A stretch of DNA of 6,076 nucleotides. It comes from Burkholderiales bacterium (GTDB taxonomy: Bacteria; Pseudomonadota; Gammaproteobacteria; Burkholderiales; Burkholderiaceae_C). Positions 1 through 6,027 of this stretch are shown one piece after another (within the stretch, counting starts at the first letter, position 1; every line of letters begins with the position of its first letter). Both the position numbers and the translations under genes were made by a program. The stretch spans positions 1-6,076 of the forward strand of contig JAABPT010000110.1 of assembly GCA_011391855.1 (NCBI GenBank), written 5' to 3'. The notes under the pieces were generated by a model that was given only the letters and a program-made list of their open reading frames with translations, made no database searches and was not told where the DNA came from.

Positions 1-343
1 GCACCGCGGTGAGGATGGCCTGCGTGGCGCCGGCGGTGATGGTGATCTCGCTGCCCGCGTCGTAGCGTCGGCCGTAGAGCGCCTCCACCTTGGCGGCCAC
101 GCGTTCGCGCAGCAGCGGCACGCCGGGCATCGGCGGGTACTGGTTCAGGCCCTCGCGCATGGCGTCGGTCACGTGCGCCGGCAGCGCCGGGTCGCAGTCG
201 AAGTCGGGGAAGCCCTGACCCAGGTTGACGGCGCCGGTTTCCTGCGCCAGCGCGGACATCACGGTGAAGATCGTCGTGCCCACGTTCGGCAGGCGGCTGG
301 TGATGTGCGGCATACGGGCCGGCGTGGTGGGGTCGACGGGCAT
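1..343 (-). CDS. PLP-dependent aminotransferase, YbdL/kynurenine-aminotransferase-like (5' part only)
   Basis: This is the N-terminal 114 residues of a fold-type I PLP enzyme; the rest lies beyond base 1. Residues 19-56 carry the family block PNVGTTIFTVMSALAQ, then NLGQGFPDFD; NQYPPMPG follows at about 67-74. Residues 103-108 (TAGATQ) match the loop that binds the PLP phosphate in this family. The pattern closely resembles E. coli YbdL, a methionine-preferring aminotransferase, and its kynurenine aminotransferase relatives. The PLP lysine lies outside the window, so substrate cannot be judged. The ATG at 343-341 is the first in-frame start after the cysB stop; a second ATG at 313-311 (Met11) is possible and gives a length closer to YbdL. 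No strong Shine-Dalgarno sequence is visible. The gene starts 16 nt after cysB, so it is probably the last visible member of the lptF operon. A methionine-related role would fit its CysB neighbour, but that is inference. Confidence 0.88.
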   Translation of the reverse strand, partial: MPVDPTTPARMPHITSRLPNVGTTIFTVMSALAQETGAVNLGQGFPDFDCDPALPAHVTDAMREGLNQYPPMPGVPLLRERVAAKVEALYGRRYDAGSEITITAGATQAILTAV

Positions 344-359
344 CTTGCTTGCGTTGATG

Positions 360-1304
360 TCAGAGTTGGTAGTCGCTGCCCTGCTCGCCCATCGCGCGCG
401 CCAGCAGCGCGGGCGACAGGCGCGGCGACAGCAGTTCGGCAAAGGCCTGCACGAACTGCCGCAGGTAGGCGCCGCGCTTGAAGGCGATGCGGGCCACGTT
501 GGCGCCGAACAGGTGGCCCAGCGGGCGCCAGGCCAGGTCGGCGTCGGCCGGCTCGCCGCTCATCGCCTGTTCGGCCACGATGCCCACGCCCAGCCCCAGG
601 CGCACATAGGTCTTGATGACGTCGGAGTCGATCGCCTCCAGCGCCACCACCGGCTGCAGCCGGGCGCGGGCGAAGGCTTCGTCGATGCGCGTGCGGCCGG
701 TCACCGTGGGGTGGTAAAGCACCAGCGTGTGGGCGGCCAGCTGCTCCAGTGTCGGCCGCTCCACGCCGGCCAGCGCATGCCCCGCGGGCACCACCAGCAC
801 ATGCTGCCATTCGTAGCAGGGCAGGGAGATGAGGCCGGGCTGGGCGGCCAGGGCTTCGGTGGCCAGGCCGATCTCGGCCACGTCGTCCAGCAGCATCTGC
901 GCCACCTGCCCGGGCATGCCCTGGTGCAGCACGACCTGCACCTTGGGGTAGCGCTTGCGCAGCGCCGCCACCGGCCCGGGCAGGAAGTAGCGCGCCTGCG
1001 TGTGCGTGGTGGCGATCGACAGCGTGCCGGCGTCCTGCTTGGAATATTCGTCGCCGATGCGCTTGAGGTTGGCGACCTCGCGCATGATGATCTCCACCGA
1101 TTTCAGCACCTGCTCGCCGGGCTCGGTGACGCGCTTCAGCCGCTTGCCGTAGCGCGCGAAGATGTCGATGCCGAGTTCTTCCTCGAGTTCCAGGATGGCC
1201 TTGCTGATGCCCGGCTGCGAGGTATGCAGCGCCTTGGCGGTCTCGGTCAGGTTGAGCTGGCGGCGCACCGCCTCCTGCACGAAACGGAACTGGTGCAGGT
1301 TCAC
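360..1304 (-). CDS. cysB: CysB-family LysR-type transcriptional regulator of sulfur assimilation
   Basis: 314 residues, close to the usual CysB/Cbl length of about 315-325. Residues 1-60 form the LysR winged helix-turn-helix, starting MNLHQFRFVQEAVRR and including the recognition segment ALHTSQPGISKAI. Residues from about 93 onward form the periplasmic-binding-protein-like effector domain. Residues I recall as sulfate ligands in Klebsiella CysB are all present at the same numbers: Thr100, Thr102, Gln103, Trp166 and Thr202; Thr149, a site of constitutive mutations, is also kept. In enterobacteria CysB activates sulfate uptake and reduction genes with N-acetylserine as inducer. The start is GTG (1304-1302), chosen because the family begins exactly there; it lies 4 nt after the cbiX stop and has no clear Shine-Dalgarno, suggesting translational coupling. 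It could instead be a Cbl/SsuR-type paralog for sulfonate use, since these share the same fold and ligand pocket. Confidence 0.93.
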   Translation of the reverse strand: MNLHQFRFVQEAVRRQLNLTETAKALHTSQPGISKAILELEEELGIDIFARYGKRLKRVTEPGEQVLKSVEIIMREVANLKRIGDEYSKQDAGTLSIATTHTQARYFLPGPVAALRKRYPKVQVVLHQGMPGQVAQMLLDDVAEIGLATEALAAQPGLISLPCYEWQHVLVVPAGHALAGVERPTLEQLAAHTLVLYHPTVTGRTRIDEAFARARLQPVVALEAIDSDVIKTYVRLGLGVGIVAEQAMSGEPADADLAWRPLGHLFGANVARIAFKRGAYLRQFVQAFAELLSPRLSPALLARAMGEQGSDYQL

Positions 1305-1308
1305 GGCG

Positions 1309-1698
1309 TCACGGCGCGGTGGTGGCCAGCGTCGCGACGGCGGCTTCGGCCATGGCCGCCATCACGCTGTCGATCTCGCCCACTGCCGTGTGCAGCGTCA
1401 CGCCCAGGCCGGGGTGGGCAGCGCGCAGGGCTTCCAGCAGGTTCGGCAGGTCCTTGCGCACGTGGCCGCCGGCGCCCAGGAACATGGGCACGACCTCGAT
1501 GCGCGTGCAGCCGGCGGCGGCCAGTTCGGCGCCGGCGTCGGGCAGGTTCGGCGCCATGAACTCCAGGAAGGCCAGCCGCACCGGCACTTCCGGGCGCGCC
1601 GCGCGCACGCGCTCGGCCACGGCTTCGAAGGGGATCGCCCAGCGCGGGTCGCGCGCACCGTGGGCAAAGAGGATCAGGCCGGGAAGGGCTGCAGTCAT
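1309..1698 (-). CDS. cbiX: Short (single-domain) CbiX/SirB-type sirohydrochlorin chelatase
   Basis: 129 residues, one class II chelatase domain. It begins MTAALPGLILFAHGARDPRW, where His13 in the HGARDP motif is the expected metal-binding histidine; the second is His79 in GAGGHVRKDLP. This two-histidine layout matches the small archaeal CbiX (CbiXS), which acts as a homodimer, while Bacillus SirB is about twice as long. Such enzymes insert Fe(II) or Co(II) into sirohydrochlorin to give siroheme or a cobalamin precursor; the sequence alone does not tell which metal. Because cysB follows 4 nt downstream, siroheme for sulfite or nitrite reductase is the more attractive role, but this is inference. 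ATG at 1698 lies 5 nt after the lptG stop with only a weak GAG about 8 nt upstream. The reading frame stays open far upstream through lptG in another phase, but that extension is a GC-rich shadow; the chelatase homology starts at this ATG. Confidence 0.92.
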   Translation of the reverse strand: MTAALPGLILFAHGARDPRWAIPFEAVAERVRAARPEVPVRLAFLEFMAPNLPDAGAELAAAGCTRIEVVPMFLGAGGHVRKDLPNLLEALRAAHPGLGVTLHTAVGEIDSVMAAMAEAAVATLATTAP

Positions 1699-1703
1699 GG
1701 GGC

Positions 1704-2816
1704 TCAACGGTAACGCACCAGCCACGCGAAGGCAGCCAGCGACAACAACAGGTAGATGAAGCTCGGCGTGGCCGCCACCACCCAGGGCGTCCAGCCGCGC
1801 AGCACGCCGATGTGGCCGGCCAGGTTGTTCAGCAGCACGAAGCTGATGCCCAGCATGATGCCGCCGAAGACCTTGAAGCTCACGCTGCCAGCGCGCGCAT
1901 GCAGGTAGGCGAAGGGCAGCGCCAGCGCCATCATCACCAGGCAGGCCAGTGGGTACAAGGCCTTCTTCCAGAAGCGGATCTCGTAGCGCTCGCCGGCCTG
2001 GTCCTGGTCGCTGAGGTGTTCGCTGTAGCGCCACAGTTCGGCGGTGGTCATGGTGCTGAGCGGCAGCACCGCCGCGGCCACCACGTCGGCGCCCAGCGTG
2101 CTCGGCCACGCCAACGTGGCTTCGCGACTGACCTGCACCTGCGGCGTGCCTGGGCTGCGCGCGGCGGGCCAGCGCGTGACCTCGGCGTCGGCCAGCGTCC
2201 AGGTGCCGTCCTTGGCAACGCGGCCTTCCTTGGCTTGGGTGCGCGAAACCAGGCGGCCGTCGGCGTCGAATTCGAAGATGCGGATGCCGGCCAGTGCGCC
2301 ACTGGCGGTGGCCCCGGTGACGTTGACCGAATAGCTGCGCTCGCCCGCGGGCGTGCTGCGACGCTCCTTCAACCACGCGCCCGCGCCGCCGATCTGCAGG
2401 CCGCCGCTGGCGCGCGCCTTCAGCAGCACCACCTGGCGTTCGCTGGCGGGCGCTGCATAGTCGCCCACGGCCCAGGTCAGCACCCCGAAGACCGCGCCCA
2501 GCACCGCCAGCAGGCCCAGGGCACGACCGGGCCCCAGGCCGCCGGTACGCAGGATCGTGAATTCCGAGGACTGCGCCATGCGCGACAGCGAATAGATGGT
2601 GCCGATGAGCACGGCGATCGGGAACAGTTCGTAGAAGTGCCCCGGCAATTCCAGCAGCGAGGCCTGCACCGCGTACCAGGCACCGCGGCCGCGCGTGCCG
2701 GCGTTGTCGAGTTCGTCGACGAAGTCGATGAAGAAGAACAGCGACAGGAAGGCCAGCGCAACGAACGTCACCGAAGCGGCGATGTCGCCGTAGAGCAGCC
2801 GCCGGACGGTCTTCAT
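1704..2816 (-). CDS. lptG: LPS export ABC transporter permease LptG
   Basis: 370 residues, the normal size for LptG. With LptF and the ATPase LptB2 it forms the inner-membrane complex that extracts lipopolysaccharide and passes it to LptC and the periplasmic bridge. Three N-terminal membrane segments are visible at about residues 13-33, 57-80 and 100-120. A polar periplasmic beta-jellyroll region follows (about 125-275), then three membrane segments at about 284-304, 314-332 and 343-366. Family-typical stretches are MAQSSEFTILRTGG at 80-93, in the cytoplasmic loop that couples to LptB, and FWKKALYPLACLVMMALALPF at 282-302. The ATG overlaps the lptF stop in an ATGA at 2816-2813 and there is no recognisable Shine-Dalgarno, which points to re-initiation by ribosomes finishing lptF. 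LptG and LptF are paralogs; this one is assigned LptG from its sequence and its position after lptF. Confidence 0.96.
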   Translation of the reverse strand: MKTVRRLLYGDIAASVTFVALAFLSLFFFIDFVDELDNAGTRGRGAWYAVQASLLELPGHFYELFPIAVLIGTIYSLSRMAQSSEFTILRTGGLGPGRALGLLAVLGAVFGVLTWAVGDYAAPASERQVVLLKARASGGLQIGGAGAWLKERRSTPAGERSYSVNVTGATASGALAGIRIFEFDADGRLVSRTQAKEGRVAKDGTWTLADAEVTRWPAARSPGTPQVQVSREATLAWPSTLGADVVAAAVLPLSTMTTAELWRYSEHLSDQDQAGERYEIRFWKKALYPLACLVMMALALPFAYLHARAGSVSFKVFGGIMLGISFVLLNNLAGHIGVLRGWTPWVVAATPSFIYLLLSLAAFAWLVRYR

Positions 2817-3913
2817 GCGGCGGCCCGCCGCGGCGCGCGGCGCCCCAGCCGCGTGACCGCGGCGTGGTCGCGCCACCACAGCAACGCCAGCGCGAGCGCG
2901 AATACGCCGCCGTGCATGCCGAGCAGTGCCGCACCCATCGACAGGCGTTCGCTGGCGACCCAGGCCTGCGCCAAATTGACGACGTTGTAGTAGACGACGA
3001 AGGCCAGCAGCGCGAACAGCAGATTCCAGTTGTTGGCGCGCCGCGGGTTGGTGGCCGCCAGGCCGATACCCAGCAGCAGCAGGTTGGCGGCGGCCAGCAG
3101 CAGGCCGAAACGCCAGACGAGTTCGCCCTGGTGGCGTACCGTGGGCGAACGCAGCAGGTCTTCCGTGCGCATGGTGCGCGGCGGGCGTTCTGCGGCCGCA
3201 CGCGCGGCGCGCTCGCCGGCCAGCACGCGGTAGTTCTCGAAACTGGACAGCGTGCGTTCGCCGCTTTGCAGGTCGACGTCGTTGCGCTGGCCGCGTTCGA
3301 GCACGAGGAAGCGGTCCTCGCCGTCGAGTTCGAGCCGGCCCGAGCGCGCCGAGGTGACCGACTCGCTCTGGTCCTGGCTCATCAGGATGAAGACATTGCG
3401 CGCATTGATCGTGTCCGCGCCTTCGCGTTCGATGAAGAAGACCCGGCGGCCGTCGCTGGAGGTCTGGAAGACGCCCGGTGTCACGCGCGACAGGTCCGAG
3501 CGCTGCTGGTAGCGGTCGCGCAGCTCCAGCGTGCTCTGGTTGCCCCAGGGCCACACGAAGAGCAGCAGCAGCGCCACCACCAGCAGCACCGGCCAGCTGG
3601 TCTGCAGCACCGGGCGCACGAAGCGCGAAAGGCTCAGGCCGCTGGCGAACCAGATCGCCATCTCGCTGTCGCGGTACATGCGGCCGAGCGTCACGACGAT
3701 GGCGACGAACAGCGAAAGCGCCAGCATCGTGGGCAGGTGGCCCAGGGCCACGTAGCCCAGCAGCAGCACCACGTCCTGCGGTGCGATGGCGCCGCTGGCG
3801 GCCTGGCCCACGGTGCGGATGAGGAACATCGTCAGCACGATGGTGAGGATCACCACCAGCGTGGCGCCGAAGCTCCGCGCGAGCTCTCGCCGCACAGTCG
3901 TATCGAATAACAT
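2813..3913 (-). CDS. lptF: LPS export ABC transporter permease LptF
   Basis: 366 residues, usual length for LptF, partner of LptG in the LptB2FG lipopolysaccharide extractor of the inner membrane. Hydrophobic segments fall at about residues 16-36, 50-75, 105-123, 268-288, 296-316 and 327-346; the region from about 125 to 260 is the periplasmic beta-jellyroll. The start MLFDTTVRRELARSF and the segment GRMYRDSEMAIWFASG (77-92) are characteristic of betaproteobacterial LptF; the latter is the loop that contacts LptB. The C-terminal NPRRANNWNLLFALLAFVVYYN block is also typical. The ATG at 3913-3911 was chosen by homology and because GGAAGA lies 9 nt upstream (3928-3923). The frame is open farther upstream into the antisense of pepA, but that extension (to 4126) has no family similarity. 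It is the first gene of the leftward operon and diverges from pepA across only 27 bp. Confidence 0.96.
   Translation of the reverse strand: MLFDTTVRRELARSFGATLVVILTIVLTMFLIRTVGQAASGAIAPQDVVLLLGYVALGHLPTMLALSLFVAIVVTLGRMYRDSEMAIWFASGLSLSRFVRPVLQTSWPVLLVVALLLLFVWPWGNQSTLELRDRYQQRSDLSRVTPGVFQTSSDGRRVFFIEREGADTINARNVFILMSQDQSESVTSARSGRLELDGEDRFLVLERGQRNDVDLQSGERTLSSFENYRVLAGERAARAAAERPPRTMRTEDLLRSPTVRHQGELVWRFGLLLAAANLLLLGIGLAATNPRRANNWNLLFALLAFVVYYNVVNLAQAWVASERLSMGAALLGMHGGVFALALALLWWRDHAAVTRLGRRAPRRAAA
3885..3913 (+). promoter_or_regulatory. Weak candidate sigma70 promoter for pepA
   Basis: A -10-like hexamer TAACAT sits at 3908-3913 (4 of 6 to TATAAT, with the key T1, A2 and T6 kept). The matching -35 position at 3885-3890 is poor. 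Transcription from here would start near 3920 and leave a leader of about 20 nt before the pepA ATG. It is the best -10-like site upstream of pepA, but it lies inside the lptF start region, and the evidence is sequence resemblance only. Confidence 0.2.
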
Positions 3914-3922
3914 CCGCGCTTT

Positions 3923-3928
3923 TCTTCC
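3923..3928 (-). promoter_or_regulatory. Ribosome binding site of lptF
   Basis: On the minus strand this reads GGAAGA, 9 nt before the lptF ATG at 3913. It is the only Shine-Dalgarno-like purine stretch in the short leader and supports the chosen start over the open frame upstream. Confidence 0.55.
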
Positions 3929-3931
3929 GTT

Positions 3932-3937
3932 GGGGGA
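3932..3937 (+). promoter_or_regulatory. Ribosome binding site of pepA
   Basis: GGGGGA lies only 3 nt before the pepA ATG at 3941. The spacing is shorter than usual, but the G-run can still pair with the anti-Shine-Dalgarno sequence, and the protein start MDFK fits the family. Confidence 0.5.
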
Positions 3938-3966
3938 ATTATGGACTTCAAGACGCAGGTAACCGG
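3938..3966 (-). promoter_or_regulatory. Candidate sigma70 promoter for lptF
   Basis: On the minus strand CATAAT at 3943-3938 matches TATAAT at 5 of 6 positions, rare in such GC-rich sequence. It is placed so that transcription would begin near 3931, just before the lptF ribosome binding site. The -35 region at a 16-18 nt spacer (CGGTTA or CCGGTT) is poor. The hexamer covers the pepA start codon, so part of its match is forced by the ATG; this lowers confidence. Confidence 0.3.
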
Positions 3967-5401
3967 TGCCGGCGGACTGGCCGCCCTGGGCGCCGATGCC
4001 CTGCTCGTGCTGGTGGTGGGCGAGACCCTGCCGGCCGGACTGGATCACCCGCTGGCCGACCTGCTGGCCGCGGCGTTGAAAGACGGCGACTTCGAGCTCA
4101 AGGCGGGCAAGTCGCTGTACGCGCACCGCATGGCCGGCGTGAAGGCGCCGCGCGTAACCTTCGTGGCCGCCGGCGACGGTTCGGTGAAGTCGCTGCGCAA
4201 GGCCATGGTCGCCGGCCTGGGCCTACTCAAGGGCGGCGGCAGCAAGCATCTCGCGGTGGCGGTGGCCGGCGGCGGCGAACTCGGTGCGTCCCATGGCGAG
4301 GCGCTCGCAGGCGCGGTGGGCGAGGCGCTGTACCTGTATCGCGAGACCAAGCCCAGCGCCGCACCGGCTTCCAAGCTGCAGGCGGTGAGCCTGGTCTGCA
4401 CCAAACCCGAAGCCGTGGCGGTGGTCGAAGGCCTGAGGCGCGGCCAGGCCATCGCCGACGGCGCCACGCTGGCGCGCGAATGCGCCAACCGGCCGGGCAA
4501 CCACTGCACGCCCATCTACCTGGCGGAGCAGGCGCGCAAGCTGGGCAAGGAGCATGGCCTGAAGGTCGAGGTACTGGACCGCAAGGCCTGCGAAAAGCTC
4601 GGCATGGGTTCGTTCCTCTCGGTGGCCCAGGGCTCCGAAGAGCCGCCGCGTTTCATCGTGGCGCGCTGGATGGGCGCAGGCAAGACCGACGCGCCCGTGG
4701 TGCTGGTCGGCAAGGGCATCACCTTCGACACCGGCGGCATCTCCATCAAGCCCGCCGCGGCCATGGACGAGATGAAGTTCGACATGGGCGGCGCGGCCAG
4801 CGTGCTGGGCACGCTGCGCGCGGTGGCGCAGCTCAAGGCCAAGGTCAACCTCATCGGCATTATTCCCACCTGCGAGAACATGCCCAGCGGCCGCGCCATC
4901 AAGCCCGGCGACGTGGTCACCAGCATGTCGGGGCAGACGATCGAGATCCTCAATACCGACGCCGAAGGCCGGCTCATCCTGTGCGACGCGCTGACCTACG
5001 CCGAGCGCTTCAAGCCGGCGGTGGTGGTCGACATCGCCACCCTCACCGGCGCCTGCGTGGTGGCGCTGGGGCACCACCGCTCGGGCCTGTTCAGCGCCGA
5101 CGACGCGCTGGCTGCCGAGCTGCTGGCCGCTGGCGAGCAGGCGCTGGACCCGGCCTGGCGCATGCCGCTGGACGAGGAATACGGCGAAGAGTTGAAGAGC
5201 CATTTCGCCGACATGGCCAACGTCGGTTCGCGCGACGGTGGTGCCATCCTGGCGGCGATGTTTCTCAAGCGCTTCACGGCCAAGCTGCGCTGGGCGCACC
5301 TGGACATCGCCGGCACGGCCTGGAATTCGGGCAAGGCCAAGGGCGCCACCGGGCGGCCGGTGCCGCTGCTGACGCATTTCGTGCTGTCGCGGGCGCAGTG
5401 A
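3941..5401 (+). CDS. pepA: Leucyl aminopeptidase PepA (M17 family)
   Basis: 486 residues, slightly shorter than the 503 of E. coli PepA. A cytosolic, normally hexameric two-metal enzyme that removes N-terminal residues from peptides. The N-terminal domain (about 1-165) is variable; the catalytic domain follows. Metal ligands and catalytic residues are all present and sit exactly 12 positions earlier than the E. coli residues as I recall them: Lys258 and Asp263 in VGKGITFDTGG, Asp281 in KFDMGGAA, Asp340 and Glu342 in the signature NTDAEGRL, plus catalytic Lys270 and Arg344. The enzyme is therefore predicted active. In E. coli PepA also binds DNA, acting in XerCD recombination at cer and in carAB control; whether this homolog does so cannot be read from the sequence. 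It diverges from lptF and is followed by holC after 50 nt, an order shared with E. coli, so pepA-holC is probably co-transcribed. Confidence 0.97.
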   Translation: MDFKTQVTGAGGLAALGADALLVLVVGETLPAGLDHPLADLLAAALKDGDFELKAGKSLYAHRMAGVKAPRVTFVAAGDGSVKSLRKAMVAGLGLLKGGGSKHLAVAVAGGGELGASHGEALAGAVGEALYLYRETKPSAAPASKLQAVSLVCTKPEAVAVVEGLRRGQAIADGATLARECANRPGNHCTPIYLAEQARKLGKEHGLKVEVLDRKACEKLGMGSFLSVAQGSEEPPRFIVARWMGAGKTDAPVVLVGKGITFDTGGISIKPAAAMDEMKFDMGGAASVLGTLRAVAQLKAKVNLIGIIPTCENMPSGRAIKPGDVVTSMSGQTIEILNTDAEGRLILCDALTYAERFKPAVVVDIATLTGACVVALGHHRSGLFSADDALAAELLAAGEQALDPAWRMPLDEEYGEELKSHFADMANVGSRDGGAILAAMFLKRFTAKLRWAHLDIAGTAWNSGKAKGATGRPVPLLTHFVLSRAQ

Positions 5402-5419
5402 GCCGACCAGGAACACGGC

Positions 5420-5452
5420 TGCCGCGCAGAGCGCGTTTCTGAGTTCGCGGCA
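5420..5452 (+). other. Potential RNA hairpin abutting the holC start codon
   Basis: TGCCGCG at 5420-5426 is complementary to CGCGGCA at 5446-5452, and the inner CAGA (5427-5430) to TCTG (5438-5441), leaving a 7-nt loop and a 4-nt bulge (5442-5445). The outer stem ends on the A of the holC ATG. It has no T-run, so it is not a classical terminator; it could limit holC translation. GC-rich DNA forms such pairs by chance, so function is unproven. Confidence 0.35.
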
Positions 5453-5889
5453 TGACCGAGGTCGAGTTCCACACCGGCGTGGCGGACCCCGTGGCCTTTG
5501 CCTGCCGGCTGCTGCGCAAGGCCTGCCGCGCCGGGGTGCGTGTGCAGGTGACCGCGCCGCCGGCCACGCTGGCGGCGCTGGACCGAGCCCTGTGGACCTT
5601 CGACGAGCGCGACTTCGTGCCCCATGTGCGGCAGCCCGGGGCCAGCGCGGCCGTGGCGGCGCGCACGCCCATCTGGCTGGCCTCGCAGGCCGGCCTGCCC
5701 GGCGCGCCGGGCGTGCTGGTGAACCTGGGTGCCGACTTGCCGCAGGACCTTGGCCCGGTCGAGCGCCTGATCGAGATCGTGTCCGGCGATGCCGACGAAG
5801 CCGACCGCGGCCGCGGCCGCTGGCGGGGCTACAAGGCGCGCGGATTGCAGATCGTCCACCATCGCAGCAGGCCCGGCGCCGAAGGCTGA
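5452..5889 (+). CDS. holC: DNA polymerase III chi subunit HolC
   Basis: 145 residues, matching the E. coli chi length of about 147. Chi belongs to the clamp-loader complex: it joins the loader through psi (HolD) to single-stranded DNA-binding protein. Visible family features are the start TEVEFHTGVADPVAFACRLLRKA, ALWTFDERDFVPH at 46-58, the PIWL strand at 73-76, GVLVNLG at 87-93 and the C-terminal RWRGYKARG at 123-131, the region that in E. coli holds residues for contact with the SSB tail. The ATG at 5452 is the earliest possible start because an in-frame TGA lies at 5440-5442. Only a weak GAG (5441-5443) serves as a ribosome binding site, and a hairpin could cover the start. It follows pepA by 50 nt on the same strand. 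The sequence is diverged, as is normal for chi, but the pepA-holC order strengthens the call. Confidence 0.92.
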   Translation: MTEVEFHTGVADPVAFACRLLRKACRAGVRVQVTAPPATLAALDRALWTFDERDFVPHVRQPGASAAVAARTPIWLASQAGLPGAPGVLVNLGADLPQDLGPVERLIEIVSGDADEADRGRGRWRGYKARGLQIVHHRSRPGAEG

Positions 5890-5956
5890 AACTCGGCCAC
5901 CTGCAAGGGCCGTGACAACCGAAGCAGGCCGGCGCGCGTTGTGCAGGGCCGGCGCT

Positions 5957-6017
5957 GCAAGACCCCGGCTGCCGCAGCAACACCCGCAGCAACACCACTT
6001 GGGCGGGGTCTGCTTTT
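5957..6017 (+). terminator. Possible intrinsic terminator of pepA-holC
   Basis: AGACCCCG at 5960-5967 is complementary to CGGGGTCT at 6004-6011, giving an 8-bp stem. A further GC pair (5957-5958 with 6012-6013) can form around a bulged A at 5959. TTTT follows at 6014-6017. The 36-nt loop is long but can fold its own small hairpin, GCTG/CAGC at 5968-5978. The T-run is short and then interrupted by G, and the second arm overlaps a candidate promoter. Confidence 0.35.
5973..5996. repeat. Perfect 12-bp tandem repeat, two copies
   Basis: CGCAGCAACACC occurs twice back to back with no mismatch (5973-5984 and 5985-5996). It lies 3 bp upstream of the -35 of the candidate promoter at the right edge and inside the loop of the possible terminator. 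It may be a slippage duplication or a pair of protein binding sites. Confidence 0.85.
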
Positions 6018-6027
6018 GGGGTATCGT
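5999..6027 (+). promoter_or_regulatory. Candidate sigma70 promoter for a gene beyond the right edge
   Basis: TTGGGC at 5999-6004 and TATCGT at 6022-6027 are separated by exactly 17 bp. The -35 keeps TTG and the -10 keeps T1, A2, T3 and T6. Transcription would begin near 6034. The local drop in GC after 6011 and the lack of a downstream gene inside the window fit a promoter for the next gene. Confidence 0.35.

Noticed and set aside
225..1559. 444-codon open frame on the plus strand opposite cysB and cbiX
   Set aside because: It is the complement of two well-recognised genes; its composition is rich in Arg, Gln, His and Gly without any motif, as expected for a shadow frame in high-GC DNA.
1309..3201. 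A 630-residue protein ending in the CbiX domain (possible fusion)
   Set aside because: The part upstream of 1698 lies out of phase over lptG and lptF, which are clear in their own frames. CbiX homology begins at the ATG at 1698.
3914..4126. N-terminal extension of LptF by 71 residues into the pepA region
   Set aside because: The extension is antisense to conserved pepA and has no similarity to LptF; the family start MLFDTTVRRE and the GGAAGA site support 3913.
5894..5912. Small inverted repeat CGGCC/GGCCG right after holC as a terminator
   Set aside because: Only a 5-bp stem and no T-run after it; not convincing by itself.
4223..5998. 591-codon open frame on the minus strand opposite pepA and holC
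   Set aside because: Long only because stop codons are rare in high-GC antisense. The protein is low-complexity (Arg/Ala/Pro, then His/Gly/Val), shows no family pattern, and runs through two real genes on the other strand.
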